From NCBI RefSeq assembly GCF_049808615.1, contig NZ_JBNCAN010000019.1, positions 36,482-100,481 of the forward strand: a stretch of DNA of 64,000 nt, in the 5' to 3' direction. The DNA is from Modicisalibacter sp049808615 (lineage in GTDB: Bacteria; Pseudomonadota; Gammaproteobacteria; Pseudomonadales; Halomonadaceae). Position numbers and translations under genes: made by a program. Under the pieces are notes generated by a model that saw nothing but the letters and a program-made list of their open reading frames with translations, was not told the origin of the DNA and ran no database searches. This document shows, piece after piece, positions 1 to 8,142 of this stretch (positions are counted from its first letter, which is position 1; each line of letters opens with the position of its first letter).

Positions 1-222
1 CGGCCGCCGCCCCAGGCGATCGGAGAGCGGACCAAACACCAACTGCCCCAGGGCAAACCCGACCAGGAAAAGACTGACCGACAATTGAGTGTGATGCACG
101 CTTGCATTTACCGCATCGGCCAAGGCCGGAATCGCCGGAAGATAGGCATCGATGGCGAACGGCGCCAGAGCGGTATTGGCCGCCACCAGCAGCGCGATAC
201 GTCGGGAATCCACCTTCTGCAT
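1..222 (-). CDS. Bcr/CflA-family MFS drug exporter, N-terminal part
   Basis: This is the first 74 codons of an inner-membrane major facilitator transporter; the rest lies beyond the left edge. The frame starts at an ATG preceded by GGAGG. The peptide opens with a hydrophobic helix containing the APFAIDAYLPAIP stretch typical of Bcr/CflA proteins, then a second helix leading into the MFS motif A region (GPLSDRLGRRP) at the window edge. Family members expel drugs such as bicyclomycin or chloramphenicol, or sulfonamides, in exchange for protons. The substrate cannot be told from this fragment. An imperfect 17-bp direct repeat (239-255 and 257-273) lies just upstream, with no known role. Confidence 0.8.
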   Translation of the reverse strand, partial: MQKVDSRRIALLVAANTALAPFAIDAYLPAIPALADAVNASVHHTQLSVSLFLVGFALGQLVFGPLSDRLGRRP

Positions 223-375
223 GGGCCTCCTTGCGCTAGAGCGACAACAAGATCAAGAGCGACAGCAAGATCGAGCAGCCGTCAATAAGGAGGCTAATGG
301 TAACAGTATTACGGCAGCAGCTGGCGGATCGTTGCATTAAACAGAGCGACTGGACCAGGAAAGATCAGAAGGGGG

Positions 376-882
376 CTACTGGGAGGACTTGGCTTCCTCG
401 GCCTCGAGGAGTTCCACCAGTGGCTGAAACTCCTGGCGATTATGCTCGCTCATGCGCATCAGGATGCGATGCGACTCGAGGATACGCTGCTGCAGCTCCT
501 CCTTGTCGGAGTCGACTTGAGGCAGATCTGCAAGCGTATCGGGCTCGCTGGCGGGCGATGTGGTCAAAAAGAAATAGCGTGAGAAGCCCATGATATCGAG
601 CATACGCTGTATGTCAGGATGATCGGCGACGATCGTCGGTGGATGCTCGATACGCCCTTGAACCGCGATGGCCACCTTGGCGAGAAAGCCCAACGCCGTT
701 GAATCGACATTGGTCGTGTCCCGCAGGTCGATGATGACACTCCTGAGCCCCGGCATGGCCGCCAGACGTTGAGCCTCGTTGTCCAGAGTGGCGCACAGCG
801 TCAAACGAACATCGCCACACAATTTGAGAACGAACACACCATCCTCGAAGGCCGCCTTGAGCCACCCTTCATGCATTATCAT
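376..882 (-). CDS. STAS-domain anti-sigma factor antagonist
   Basis: A 168-residue cytoplasmic protein with an N-terminal STAS domain (about residues 5-105) and a C-terminal tail of about 60 residues rich in charged, probably helical sequence. The STAS phosphorylation loop is present as NVDSTALGFL, so a phosphorylatable serine is available. It overlaps the end of the PP2C phosphatase gene upstream by 14 bases, and the pair would form a partner-switching module in which the phosphatase reactivates the antagonist so that it can bind its anti-sigma partner. Pseudomonas has a similar MlaA / receiver-PP2C / STAS gene order (RssB-RssC), as I remember it. The target sigma factor or anti-sigma factor is not visible here. 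Confidence 0.8.
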   Translation of the reverse strand: MIMHEGWLKAAFEDGVFVLKLCGDVRLTLCATLDNEAQRLAAMPGLRSVIIDLRDTTNVDSTALGFLAKVAIAVQGRIEHPPTIVADHPDIQRMLDIMGFSRYFFLTTSPASEPDTLADLPQVDSDKEELQQRILESHRILMRMSEHNRQEFQPLVELLEAEEAKSSQ

Positions 883-2047
883 GGTCGAATCCGCTTAACA
901 TCATGATGGTTAGATCATCGGGAAGCGCTTGGCGTTCTGTGGCAATGTCATCAGCCTCGGTGGCATTCATCCCTAGTCTTGTCTGCAATGCCGCCACATC
1001 AGAACAGGTTGCGATGCGGGAACGTAGCTCACCCAGGCGCTGTTCGAGGCTGCTTCCGGGTAAACATTCCAGTACGCCATCGGAGCATAGCCACATGCGA
1101 AAATCATCCGTCAGCTCGCAACCATAGGAGGGATAAACGGTGTGCGGAAACAAGCCAACCGGCATACCTTCGCCCTCGAGTGTCACGAGGTCTCCCGAGC
1201 TTATCAACATGGGCATGGGCAATTGCGCACCCAAAGAGTAGTGAAGATAGCGCAGTTCGCGATCAATAACACCGACAAACACGGTGGCATGTTTACCGAT
1301 ACCGGTATCCAGCAATTCATTGTTGAGTTGCTTGAGCCATATCGATGGCAAGGCCGACGGTGCCGCATCCCCCCGCTCCTGCAGCCAACGATTGCAAAGG
1401 TATTTGAGCAATACCGTCACGAAAGCCGACGAGGCTCCGTGCCCGGAGACATCAGCAAAATAGAAAACACTGTAGCGCTCATCGATGCGCTGAAAATCCA
1501 GAAAATCGCCGGAAAGATAAAGCGATGGCGTCAAAGAATACGCACATTGCACGCCGTTGATCGTTTGCGTCGTTGCCGGCAGCAACTTGCGCTGTATATG
1601 TCCCCCGGCCTGCTGATCGAGCCGCAACATGGCCAGATGCGTTTCGAGAGTCTCATTATGCTCGACCAGATCGGTACGTTCCTGCACCTGCCTTGTCACC
1701 GCCGCCTGACGCGTCAACGCCCTGGCGATCAAGGACGCCAACAAGTCGTCATGCTGTAGCGGCTCGAACAGATACTCCGACACGCCGGCGTCGATCGCCT
1801 CGACAAGTGCGCCCTCGGCCTGTCCCCCGGCGACCGCCACGACCGGCAGCCGCTCGACCAGCAACGACCACTGACCGCCATCCACCGCGCGAACATGGGC
1901 AACGGCCAGAGCCGTCTTGGCAGGCAATCCCCGAATATCGTCAAGCATGACGACCTCGAATCCTTGCGCATCGATCAAGCGAGCCAGAGCATCACGCTCG
2001 GCGCCGGGCAAATCGATGATCGCAAGAAGATTTTTTGGGCTAGCCAT
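869..2047 (-). CDS. PP2C-type phosphatase with degenerate receiver domain (RsbU/RssB-like)
   Basis: A 392-residue protein. Residues 1-125 align by pattern with a response-regulator receiver, but the acidic pair is IIDL, no aspartate sits at the phospho-acceptor position, and the usual KP near the end reads EP, so it is probably not phosphorylatable. After a helical linker, the PP2C/SpoIIE phosphatase domain keeps its metal-binding motifs: SGDFLDF, ADVSGHG, CSDGVLE and LPDDLTIM. The predicted job is to dephosphorylate the STAS protein encoded immediately downstream. The ATG at 2047 was chosen because it starts the receiver fold; an ATG four codons earlier is possible. The gene begins about 14 bases after mlaA ends, so it is probably in the same operon. 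Confidence 0.8.
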   Translation of the reverse strand: MASPKNLLAIIDLPGAERDALARLIDAQGFEVVMLDDIRGLPAKTALAVAHVRAVDGGQWSLLVERLPVVAVAGGQAEGALVEAIDAGVSEYLFEPLQHDDLLASLIARALTRQAAVTRQVQERTDLVEHNETLETHLAMLRLDQQAGGHIQRKLLPATTQTINGVQCAYSLTPSLYLSGDFLDFQRIDERYSVFYFADVSGHGASSAFVTVLLKYLCNRWLQERGDAAPSALPSIWLKQLNNELLDTGIGKHATVFVGVIDRELRYLHYSLGAQLPMPMLISSGDLVTLEGEGMPVGLFPHTVYPSYGCELTDDFRMWLCSDGVLECLPGSSLEQRLGELRSRIATCSDVAALQTRLGMNATEADDIATERQALPDDLTIMMLSGFDHDNA

Positions 2048-2060
2048 GGCAAGGCGCATC

Positions 2061-2801
2061 CTAATCGGCGAAGTCGCTATCATCGAAGTCGAAGTCGTCG
2101 CTGGCGAACGGATCATCCCCCGCCTGACCATCGTTGATCTCGAAACGACGCCGCTGCAGATAGGTGTCTCGCAGGAAGACATAGCGATCGCCGCGAACCA
2201 GCTTCTCCTGCTCGAGCAGGCTGGCGCGGAAATTGACCAGCTGCAGCGCCCGTATCGCATAGCGCACTTTGTCATCCTCGACATAGGTCAGCGGATAGCT
2301 GTAGATATCTGCCGGTAGCGCTGAAGTATCACGCACGGTGCTTGGTCCGAGTAGCGGCAGTACTACATAAGGACCTTCAGCAACGCCCCACACCGCCAGA
2401 GTTTGACCAAAGTCTTCCTCTCGGGCCATCCACTCCATACGACTCGCCGGGTCCAGCACCCCGCCTAACCCCAGGGTGGTGTTGACCAGAAAGCGCCCCG
2501 AGGCGACTCCGGCGTTCCCCCATTTCCACTGCAGCACACTGTTGAGAACGGTGCGAAGCTCTCCCAGATTGGAGAAGAAGTTGCCTACTCCATTCTGAAT
2601 GGGCTGCGGTGTGATGGTGTCGTAGCCTTGTGCGACGGGCTTGAGGGCGTAGCGATCGATGACCTCATTGAAGGCAAATACACGCCGATTGAACCCTTCC
2701 CAGGGATCGACCGGTTCCACCGGACGCGCTCCTTGACTGGCACAGCCCGCGAGCAGAGCTCCCGCCAGAAGGACCGTCATTAACTTGCTGATTCTTTTCA
2801 T
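2061..2801 (-). CDS. mlaA: MlaA (VacJ) outer-membrane lipoprotein
   Basis: A 246-residue lipoprotein with a clear signal peptide and lipobox (LLAGC, Cys20). The MlaA signature EPVDPWEGFNRRVFAFN follows the lipobox, then the conserved NFFSNLGE and LGLGGVLDPA segments. MlaA sits in the outer membrane with porins and removes mislocalised phospholipids from the outer leaflet, passing them to the MlaC/MlaFEDB pathway. The C-terminus is acidic and rich in Asp/Phe, as in many marine homologues. The start codon overlaps the stop of the FabH-like gene (ATGA), and the phosphatase gene follows at close range, so the genes are likely translated from one mRNA. No other mla genes are present in the window. 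Confidence 0.93.
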   Translation of the reverse strand: MKRISKLMTVLLAGALLAGCASQGARPVEPVDPWEGFNRRVFAFNEVIDRYALKPVAQGYDTITPQPIQNGVGNFFSNLGELRTVLNSVLQWKWGNAGVASGRFLVNTTLGLGGVLDPASRMEWMAREEDFGQTLAVWGVAEGPYVVLPLLGPSTVRDTSALPADIYSYPLTYVEDDKVRYAIRALQLVNFRASLLEQEKLVRGDRYVFLRDTYLQRRRFEINDGQAGDDPFASDDFDFDDSDFAD

Positions 2802-3925
2802 ACACTCACCTTACGTAAGAGAACAGTGCCGGCACTGTAACCAGCGCCGAAGGAGCACACGACACCGAGGTCGCCCTCCTTCAGATCATCGCGATGCAGA
2901 TGGAACGCTATGATCGACCCCGCCGAGCTGGTATTGGCGTAGCGGTCGAGAATGATGGGCGCTTGATCCGGGGCTGGCTCGGCACCCAGCACCCGCCGTG
3001 CAATCAGATCGTTCATGTGACGATTGGCCTGATGCAACCACAGTCGCGTCAATTGATCGCCGGTCACCTGCAGAGACGCCAGGTGCTCGGTGATCAGTTG
3101 CGCCACCATCGGGCACACTTCCTTGAACACCCGGCGTCCTTCCTGCACGAACAGTTTGTCCTCGGCCAGGGGATCGCTGTCGGTCACCCGATTGAGGAAA
3201 CCGGCATTGTTGCGAATGGCATTCGAGTAGCGCGTAATCAAGCGTGTTCCGAGGATCTCGAAACGCGATTCGGCGGTTGCGACATCATCGGCTTCGAGAA
3301 CGATGGCGGTGCAGGCATCGCCGAAGATGAAATGGCTGTCCCGATCGCGAAAATTCAAATGCGCGGAGCAGATTTCCGGGTTGATCACCAGTGCCCGGCA
3401 CACGCTGGCATTGCCAATGGCGTTGGCGGCGGTTTCGATGGCGAAGGTGGCGGAGCTGCAGGCAACGTTCATGTCGAAGGCATAACCCCGGGTGCCCAAA
3501 GCCGCCTGCAGCTCCACCGCAACCGCCGGATAGGAGCGCTCGAGATTGGAACAAGCAACGATCAGCAGATCGATATCGCTGGCCTCTATCCGGGCCCGAT
3601 CAAGCGCCTCTCGAGCCGCCAGCATCCCCATCTCGCACTGTATCGAATGCTCATCGTCACGGCGCTGCGGCAGGCGCGGGCGCATGCGCTCGGGATCGAG
3701 AATGCCCTCGGCATCCAATACATAGCGGCTATGGATACCCGACGCCTTGAGGATGAACTCCGTGCTGGAATGAGCCAACGGCTCCCGTTCGCCGCGACGG
3801 ATGGCCTCGGCATGGCGTGCATTCTCTTTATCGACCCAGGCATTGAAGGACGCTACCAGAGCATCGTTATCGATCGCATGCTCCGGGGTATACAAGCCCG
3901 TGCCGGTAATCACCGCATGAGTCAT
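2798..3925 (-). CDS. Beta-ketoacyl-ACP synthase III-like protein
   Basis: A 375-residue thiolase-fold condensing enzyme. The catalytic triad can be read as Cys156 (in MNVACSSAT), His298 (in LHQANRH) and Asn331 (in YANTSSAGS). It is longer than E. coli FabH (about 317) because of an insert between residues 30 and 95. This resembles the Pseudomonas FabH-like enzyme that condenses medium-chain acyl-CoA with malonyl-ACP, shunting beta-oxidation products into fatty acid synthesis; that assignment is inference. The ATG at 3925 follows AGGAG with good spacing; a TTG one codon earlier is less likely. The gene ends in an ATGA overlap with mlaA, which suggests a link with envelope lipid balance. Confidence 0.85.
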   Translation of the reverse strand: MTHAVITGTGLYTPEHAIDNDALVASFNAWVDKENARHAEAIRRGEREPLAHSSTEFILKASGIHSRYVLDAEGILDPERMRPRLPQRRDDEHSIQCEMGMLAAREALDRARIEASDIDLLIVACSNLERSYPAVAVELQAALGTRGYAFDMNVACSSATFAIETAANAIGNASVCRALVINPEICSAHLNFRDRDSHFIFGDACTAIVLEADDVATAESRFEILGTRLITRYSNAIRNNAGFLNRVTDSDPLAEDKLFVQEGRRVFKEVCPMVAQLITEHLASLQVTGDQLTRLWLHQANRHMNDLIARRVLGAEPAPDQAPIILDRYANTSSAGSIIAFHLHRDDLKEGDLGVVCSFGAGYSAGTVLLRKVSV

Positions 3926-3988
3926 CAATTTTCTCCTGGCGACGACATGGCAAACGCCGTCGCGATTATTCTCGTTATCAACATCAAC

Positions 3989-6900
3989 CTAGCCGGTAAT
4001 CTCCGCCCAACGCCGCTCGAGACGCTTGGCGGAGACAGGTATGCGCGTACCCAGTTGCTGCGCGAACAACGAGACTCGAAACTCTTCGAGCCACCAGCCA
4101 AACTCATCGAGCGCCGCGGCCTCTTCGCCATCTTGCCGCTCAGCCCGACGCCGGTTGAACAGGCGTGTCTCGAAATCCTGCACCTGCTGCATCAGCATCT
4201 GGTCGCGCATTCGCTCCCGCGGCGCCTTCTCGAGACGAATCTGGGCCGCCTGCATGTAGCGCGGATATTCCTTGAGCCAATCGCCGGCTTCACTGATGAA
4301 ACCAGGATGGATCAACCGCTGCATCTGGGCCTTGAGATCGCTGTATACCAGCGCCAGGGCCATACTGAGATTGCCCTTCAACGCCTGGGTCACCGCCAAA
4401 TGCCCTTCCAGGGCCTTGTGCAACGTACCGATCAGCGATTCGCCACAGGGCACCAGCTGGTCACGATACTCACCGAGTCGCGCGTCGAACGCCTCCCGGG
4501 AACGTGGCAACGGATCGAAGGCGATCTCCTGCAGGAAAACCGCCTCTGCCAGATCCTCCAGCAGTTGCGCTTTACTGCCCACCTTGGCGAACAATAACGC
4601 GCAGCGATCCATTCCCTTGAGCCGTTTGATCGCCTTCACCTGATCCGGCAGGCGCTGCATGGCCAGACGCTTGATGCCCTGTCTATGCGCCTCCCGGGCT
4701 CGATCCGGATGATCGAACAACGTAAGCGCCAATGTCTTAGCACCGTTGTCCCGAGGCTTGCCTTCGATCAAAGCGGGATAGGCCGCCACTCGAATACCCG
4801 CCTGCACGGTGGAATAGGATTCTGGCAACGGCGCACCGGGCAACTCCTCGACTTCTTCCGTGGCATCGGCGGATTCACCTAACGCTTGAGCGCCGGCCCT
4901 GGCTGCCGCGGAAAAACGACGTTCGAGCGCCGATAGATCGCGCCCTTGTCCAAGAAAGTGCCCCTCGTGATCCACCACCTTGAGATTCATGGTCAGATGC
5001 GGCGCCAACTGCTCCGCGCGCCAATCCTCCGGCGCAATCCGAAGACCGGTCTTGATTCGCAGGAACTCACCCAACGCCTCGGCCATCGGCACGTTGTCCG
5101 GCGCAAGCGTCGCCAGCGCCGCATCGACCCAATCGGGAATCGGCACGACCTGGCGACGCACCGTCTTGGGTAGTGATTTGAGCAGAGCGATACACTTTTC
5201 GCGCAACAGGCCCGGTACCAGCCAATCGAGACGATGGCGCGGTAGTTGCGACAGCATGGCAGCCGGTACGGTCATGGTTACCCCATCATCCTCGGCGCCT
5301 GGGGCGAAATGGTAGCTCAACGGGTAGCTCACACCGTTCAACACCAGTTCGTCCGGGTACTGCGTGGCGCTGATGTCATCGACATTGCGCGCTATCAACG
5401 TCGCCTTGTCGAGCTTCAGTATGTTCGGGTCGTCGGCCTCCGCCCGGCGGCGCCAATGCTCGAACCCTTTACCATTGACGATACCTTCGGGCAGCAGTTG
5501 ATCGTAGAAATCGAACAGTGTTTCTTCATCAACTAGAATATCGCGCTTTCGCGCTCGATCTTCAAGGTTTTCCACCTCGTCGATCAACGCTCGGTTATGG
5601 GTAAAGAACTCGGCCTTGGTCCGATACTCGCCCTCGACCAGCGCGCGACGAATGAATATTTCCCGCGCCTCTTGCGGCGCAATCGGCCCATAGTGCACCT
5701 TGCGCCGGGAAACGATCGGCAGCCCGAACAGGGTCACCTGCTCGAAGGCCACCACCTGGGCGCGCTTCATTTCCCAATGAGGCTCGCTGTAGCTGCGCTT
5801 GGTCAGTTGCCCCGCCAGGGGCTCGATCCACTCGGGCTGGATACGAGCCGCCTGCCGCGCAAAGAGACGCGAGGTTTCCACCAGTTCCCCGGCCATGATC
5901 CACTTCGGCGTCTTCTTAGCCAGTCCCGACCCCGGATGAATCATGAAGCGGCGATTGCGCGCCCCCAGATACTCCCGATTTTCGATGAACTGACCGATAT
6001 TCGACAATAGTCCGGTCAACAGCGCCTGATGCAACCGGACATGCTGCTGCTTGAGCGCGGTATAGTCCGCTTCATCCGCCTTTTCTGCATCGGCTGCCAC
6101 CGGTTGGGGTGCCGCCGGCAGATGAATCTCCATATCCCGCAGCAGTAGACGCAACTGACGATAGGTATCGTGCCATTCCCGCATCCGCATATAGTTGATG
6201 TAGTGCTCACGGCACCAGCGCCGCAGTTGATTGCCGGAGAGATCCTCTCGAGCGCTTTCGAACCCTGCCCATAGATTGAGCCAGGCAACGAAGTCCGATT
6301 CCGGATCGTCCCAGTGTTTGTGGGCCTGATCCGCGGCCTGACGCTTCTCCGCCGGACGCTCCCGCGGGTCCTGTACCGATAGCGCACTGACCACGATGAG
6401 CACCTCCCGCAGGCACTCACCCTCGGCGCCGGCCAGCACCATCCGCGCCAGTCGCGGGTCGATGGGCAGTCGTGCCAATCGCCGACCGGTTTTCGTCAGC
6501 CGGTTGCCCTCATCCACGGCACCCAGCTCGAACAGCAGACGAAAGCCATCCTTGATGAAGCGTGAATCCGGGGCATCAACGAAGGGGAATGCCGCGATAT
6601 CCCCCAGCTTCAAGGAAAGCATCGACAGGATGACCGAGGCCAGGTTGGTACGCTGTATCTCCGGCTCGGTGAATTCGGGCCGGGCGAGGAAATCCTCTTC
6701 GCTGTAAAGGCGAATGCACATTCCTTCGGCAATACGGCCGCAGCGGCCCTTGCGCTGGTCCGCACTGGCCTGACTCACCGGCTCGATGGGCAGACGTTGC
6801 ACCTTGGCCCGATAGCTGTAGCGACTAATGCGCACCAGCCCGGGATCGATCACATAGCGGATCCCCGGCACCGTGAGCGAGGTTTCCGCCACGTTGGTCG

Positions 6901-8041
6901 ACAGCACGATGCGCCGCCCGGTGTGAGACTGAAACACCCGGTTCTGCTCCGCGTTCGACAGCCGCGCATAGAGCGGCAGCACTTCCGTATGCCTGAGATC
7001 CGCGCGGCGTAGAGTGTCCGCAGTCTCCCGAATTTCCCGCTCTCCGGGCAGAAAGACCAGCACGTCTCGGGGGCCATTGAACCAGCGCTTTTCCCGCTCG
7101 ACGGACTCAATCTCCTCCATGGCATGCAGAATGCCTTCCTGCAGGGTGCGATCTTCTTCATCATCGGCCTCGCGTACCAGAGGTCGGTAATGAACCTCTA
7201 CCGGATAGGTGCGGCCGGAGACCTGCACCACCGGCGCCGGCTTCGATTCTTTCTGGGAGATCTGCGTGGCGAAATGCGCAGCGAAGCGTTCCACGTCGAT
7301 GGTGGCCGAGGTGATGATGATCTTCAGATCAGGACGCCGCGCCATCAAGCGCTTGAGATAGCCGAGCAGAAAGTCGATATTGAGGCTGCGCTCATGCGCT
7401 TCGTCGATGATGATCGCTTCGTAGCGACTGAGATCCGGGTCGTGCTGGGTCTCGGCGAGCAGGATGCCATCGGTCATCAACTTGACCAGGGTGCGTTCGT
7501 TGGTCTGATCGGTGAAGCGGATCTGATAGCCGACCTGTTCTCCAAGGGGTACTTCGAGTTCTTCCGCCAACCGGGTGGCAACGGAGCGTGCCGCCAGACG
7601 TCGTGGCTGGGTATGACCGATCAGTCCACGCCGGCCCAGGCCAAGCTCCAGACACATCTTGGGCAGTTGGGTGGTCTTGCCGGAGCCGGTCTCCCCCGCC
7701 ACGACGACGACCTGATGAGACGTGAGGGCCCCGAGCAAGTCCTCCCGATGCTCTACGACAGGAAGCGCCGGCGGATAGTTCAGGCTGACGGTCTGGCTGC
7801 GCCGCTTTGCCAGTTTTTCCTGGGAAGCTTGCAGACGTTTGGCGATCTCTCCGATCCCTCGGTCAACGGGCTTGCCCTGACGCGCGCGGCGTTCGAGCCC
7901 GTCGAGGCGCGTCTTCAAGGTGAAGGCATCCTGCAACAGGCAATCATCGAGACGCATCTTGAGGGCGGCCAGTTCGGCGTTAAGGTCGGCGGAAGAAGAT
8001 GAGAGCGTACTGCTCAAGGACAACCTCGTTGGAGATGGCAT
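3989..8041 (-). CDS. hrpA: ATP-dependent RNA helicase HrpA
   Basis: A 1350-residue DEAH-box helicase, close to the usual HrpA length of about 1300. Walker A GETGSGKT lies at residues 116-123, the DEAH box at 213-216, SATI soon after, and the QRKGRCGR motif VI in the second RecA domain. The HA2/OB-fold region and the long HrpA-specific DUF3418 C-terminus follow. In E. coli HrpA acts in mRNA processing and in rescue of stalled or collided ribosomes. I placed the start at 8041; an in-frame ATG at 8083 would add 14 residues encoded by what looks like a terminator hairpin and has no ribosome-binding site. The AAGGAG-type site is weak because the hairpin covers GGAG. Confidence 0.93.
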   Translation of the reverse strand: MPSPTRLSLSSTLSSSSADLNAELAALKMRLDDCLLQDAFTLKTRLDGLERRARQGKPVDRGIGEIAKRLQASQEKLAKRRSQTVSLNYPPALPVVEHREDLLGALTSHQVVVVAGETGSGKTTQLPKMCLELGLGRRGLIGHTQPRRLAARSVATRLAEELEVPLGEQVGYQIRFTDQTNERTLVKLMTDGILLAETQHDPDLSRYEAIIIDEAHERSLNIDFLLGYLKRLMARRPDLKIIITSATIDVERFAAHFATQISQKESKPAPVVQVSGRTYPVEVHYRPLVREADDEEDRTLQEGILHAMEEIESVEREKRWFNGPRDVLVFLPGEREIRETADTLRRADLRHTEVLPLYARLSNAEQNRVFQSHTGRRIVLSTNVAETSLTVPGIRYVIDPGLVRISRYSYRAKVQRLPIEPVSQASADQRKGRCGRIAEGMCIRLYSEEDFLARPEFTEPEIQRTNLASVILSMLSLKLGDIAAFPFVDAPDSRFIKDGFRLLFELGAVDEGNRLTKTGRRLARLPIDPRLARMVLAGAEGECLREVLIVVSALSVQDPRERPAEKRQAADQAHKHWDDPESDFVAWLNLWAGFESAREDLSGNQLRRWCREHYINYMRMREWHDTYRQLRLLLRDMEIHLPAAPQPVAADAEKADEADYTALKQQHVRLHQALLTGLLSNIGQFIENREYLGARNRRFMIHPGSGLAKKTPKWIMAGELVETSRLFARQAARIQPEWIEPLAGQLTKRSYSEPHWEMKRAQVVAFEQVTLFGLPIVSRRKVHYGPIAPQEAREIFIRRALVEGEYRTKAEFFTHNRALIDEVENLEDRARKRDILVDEETLFDFYDQLLPEGIVNGKGFEHWRRRAEADDPNILKLDKATLIARNVDDISATQYPDELVLNGVSYPLSYHFAPGAEDDGVTMTVPAAMLSQLPRHRLDWLVPGLLREKCIALLKSLPKTVRRQVVPIPDWVDAALATLAPDNVPMAEALGEFLRIKTGLRIAPEDWRAEQLAPHLTMNLKVVDHEGHFLGQGRDLSALERRFSAAARAGAQALGESADATEEVEELPGAPLPESYSTVQAGIRVAAYPALIEGKPRDNGAKTLALTLFDHPDRAREAHRQGIKRLAMQRLPDQVKAIKRLKGMDRCALLFAKVGSKAQLLEDLAEAVFLQEIAFDPLPRSREAFDARLGEYRDQLVPCGESLIGTLHKALEGHLAVTQALKGNLSMALALVYSDLKAQMQRLIHPGFISEAGDWLKEYPRYMQAAQIRLEKAPRERMRDQMLMQQVQDFETRLFNRRRAERQDGEEAAALDEFGWWLEEFRVSLFAQQLGTRIPVSAKRLERRWAEITG

Positions 8042-8079
8042 AAAAAATGCCCGCTCCAGCCAACAGCGCTGGAGACGGG
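8042..8079 (-). terminator. Rho-independent terminator abutting the hrpA start
   Basis: On the minus strand an 11-bp GC-rich stem (arms 8068-8079, with one bulged base, and 8050-8060, 7-base loop) is followed by CA and six T residues at 8047-8042. It lies about 60 bases after the stop of the MBL/rhodanese gene and should end that transcript. The T-run touches the assigned ATG of hrpA, and the only GGAG upstream of hrpA is in the stem. Confidence 0.75.
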
Positions 8080-8142
8080 TCATTCATTGTATCGTCACTG
8101 CACAGGGTTGCCTAATGAAGCCTGTCGATTGCGTCGATAGTG

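Noticed and set aside
2894..4597. Long open frame (567 codons) on the plus strand
   Set aside because: It is antisense to the FabH-like gene and the end of hrpA, both of which have clear family motifs; its product shows no recognisable domain.
7124..8002. 292-codon plus-strand frame
   Set aside because: Antisense to the helicase domain of hrpA; no domain recognised.
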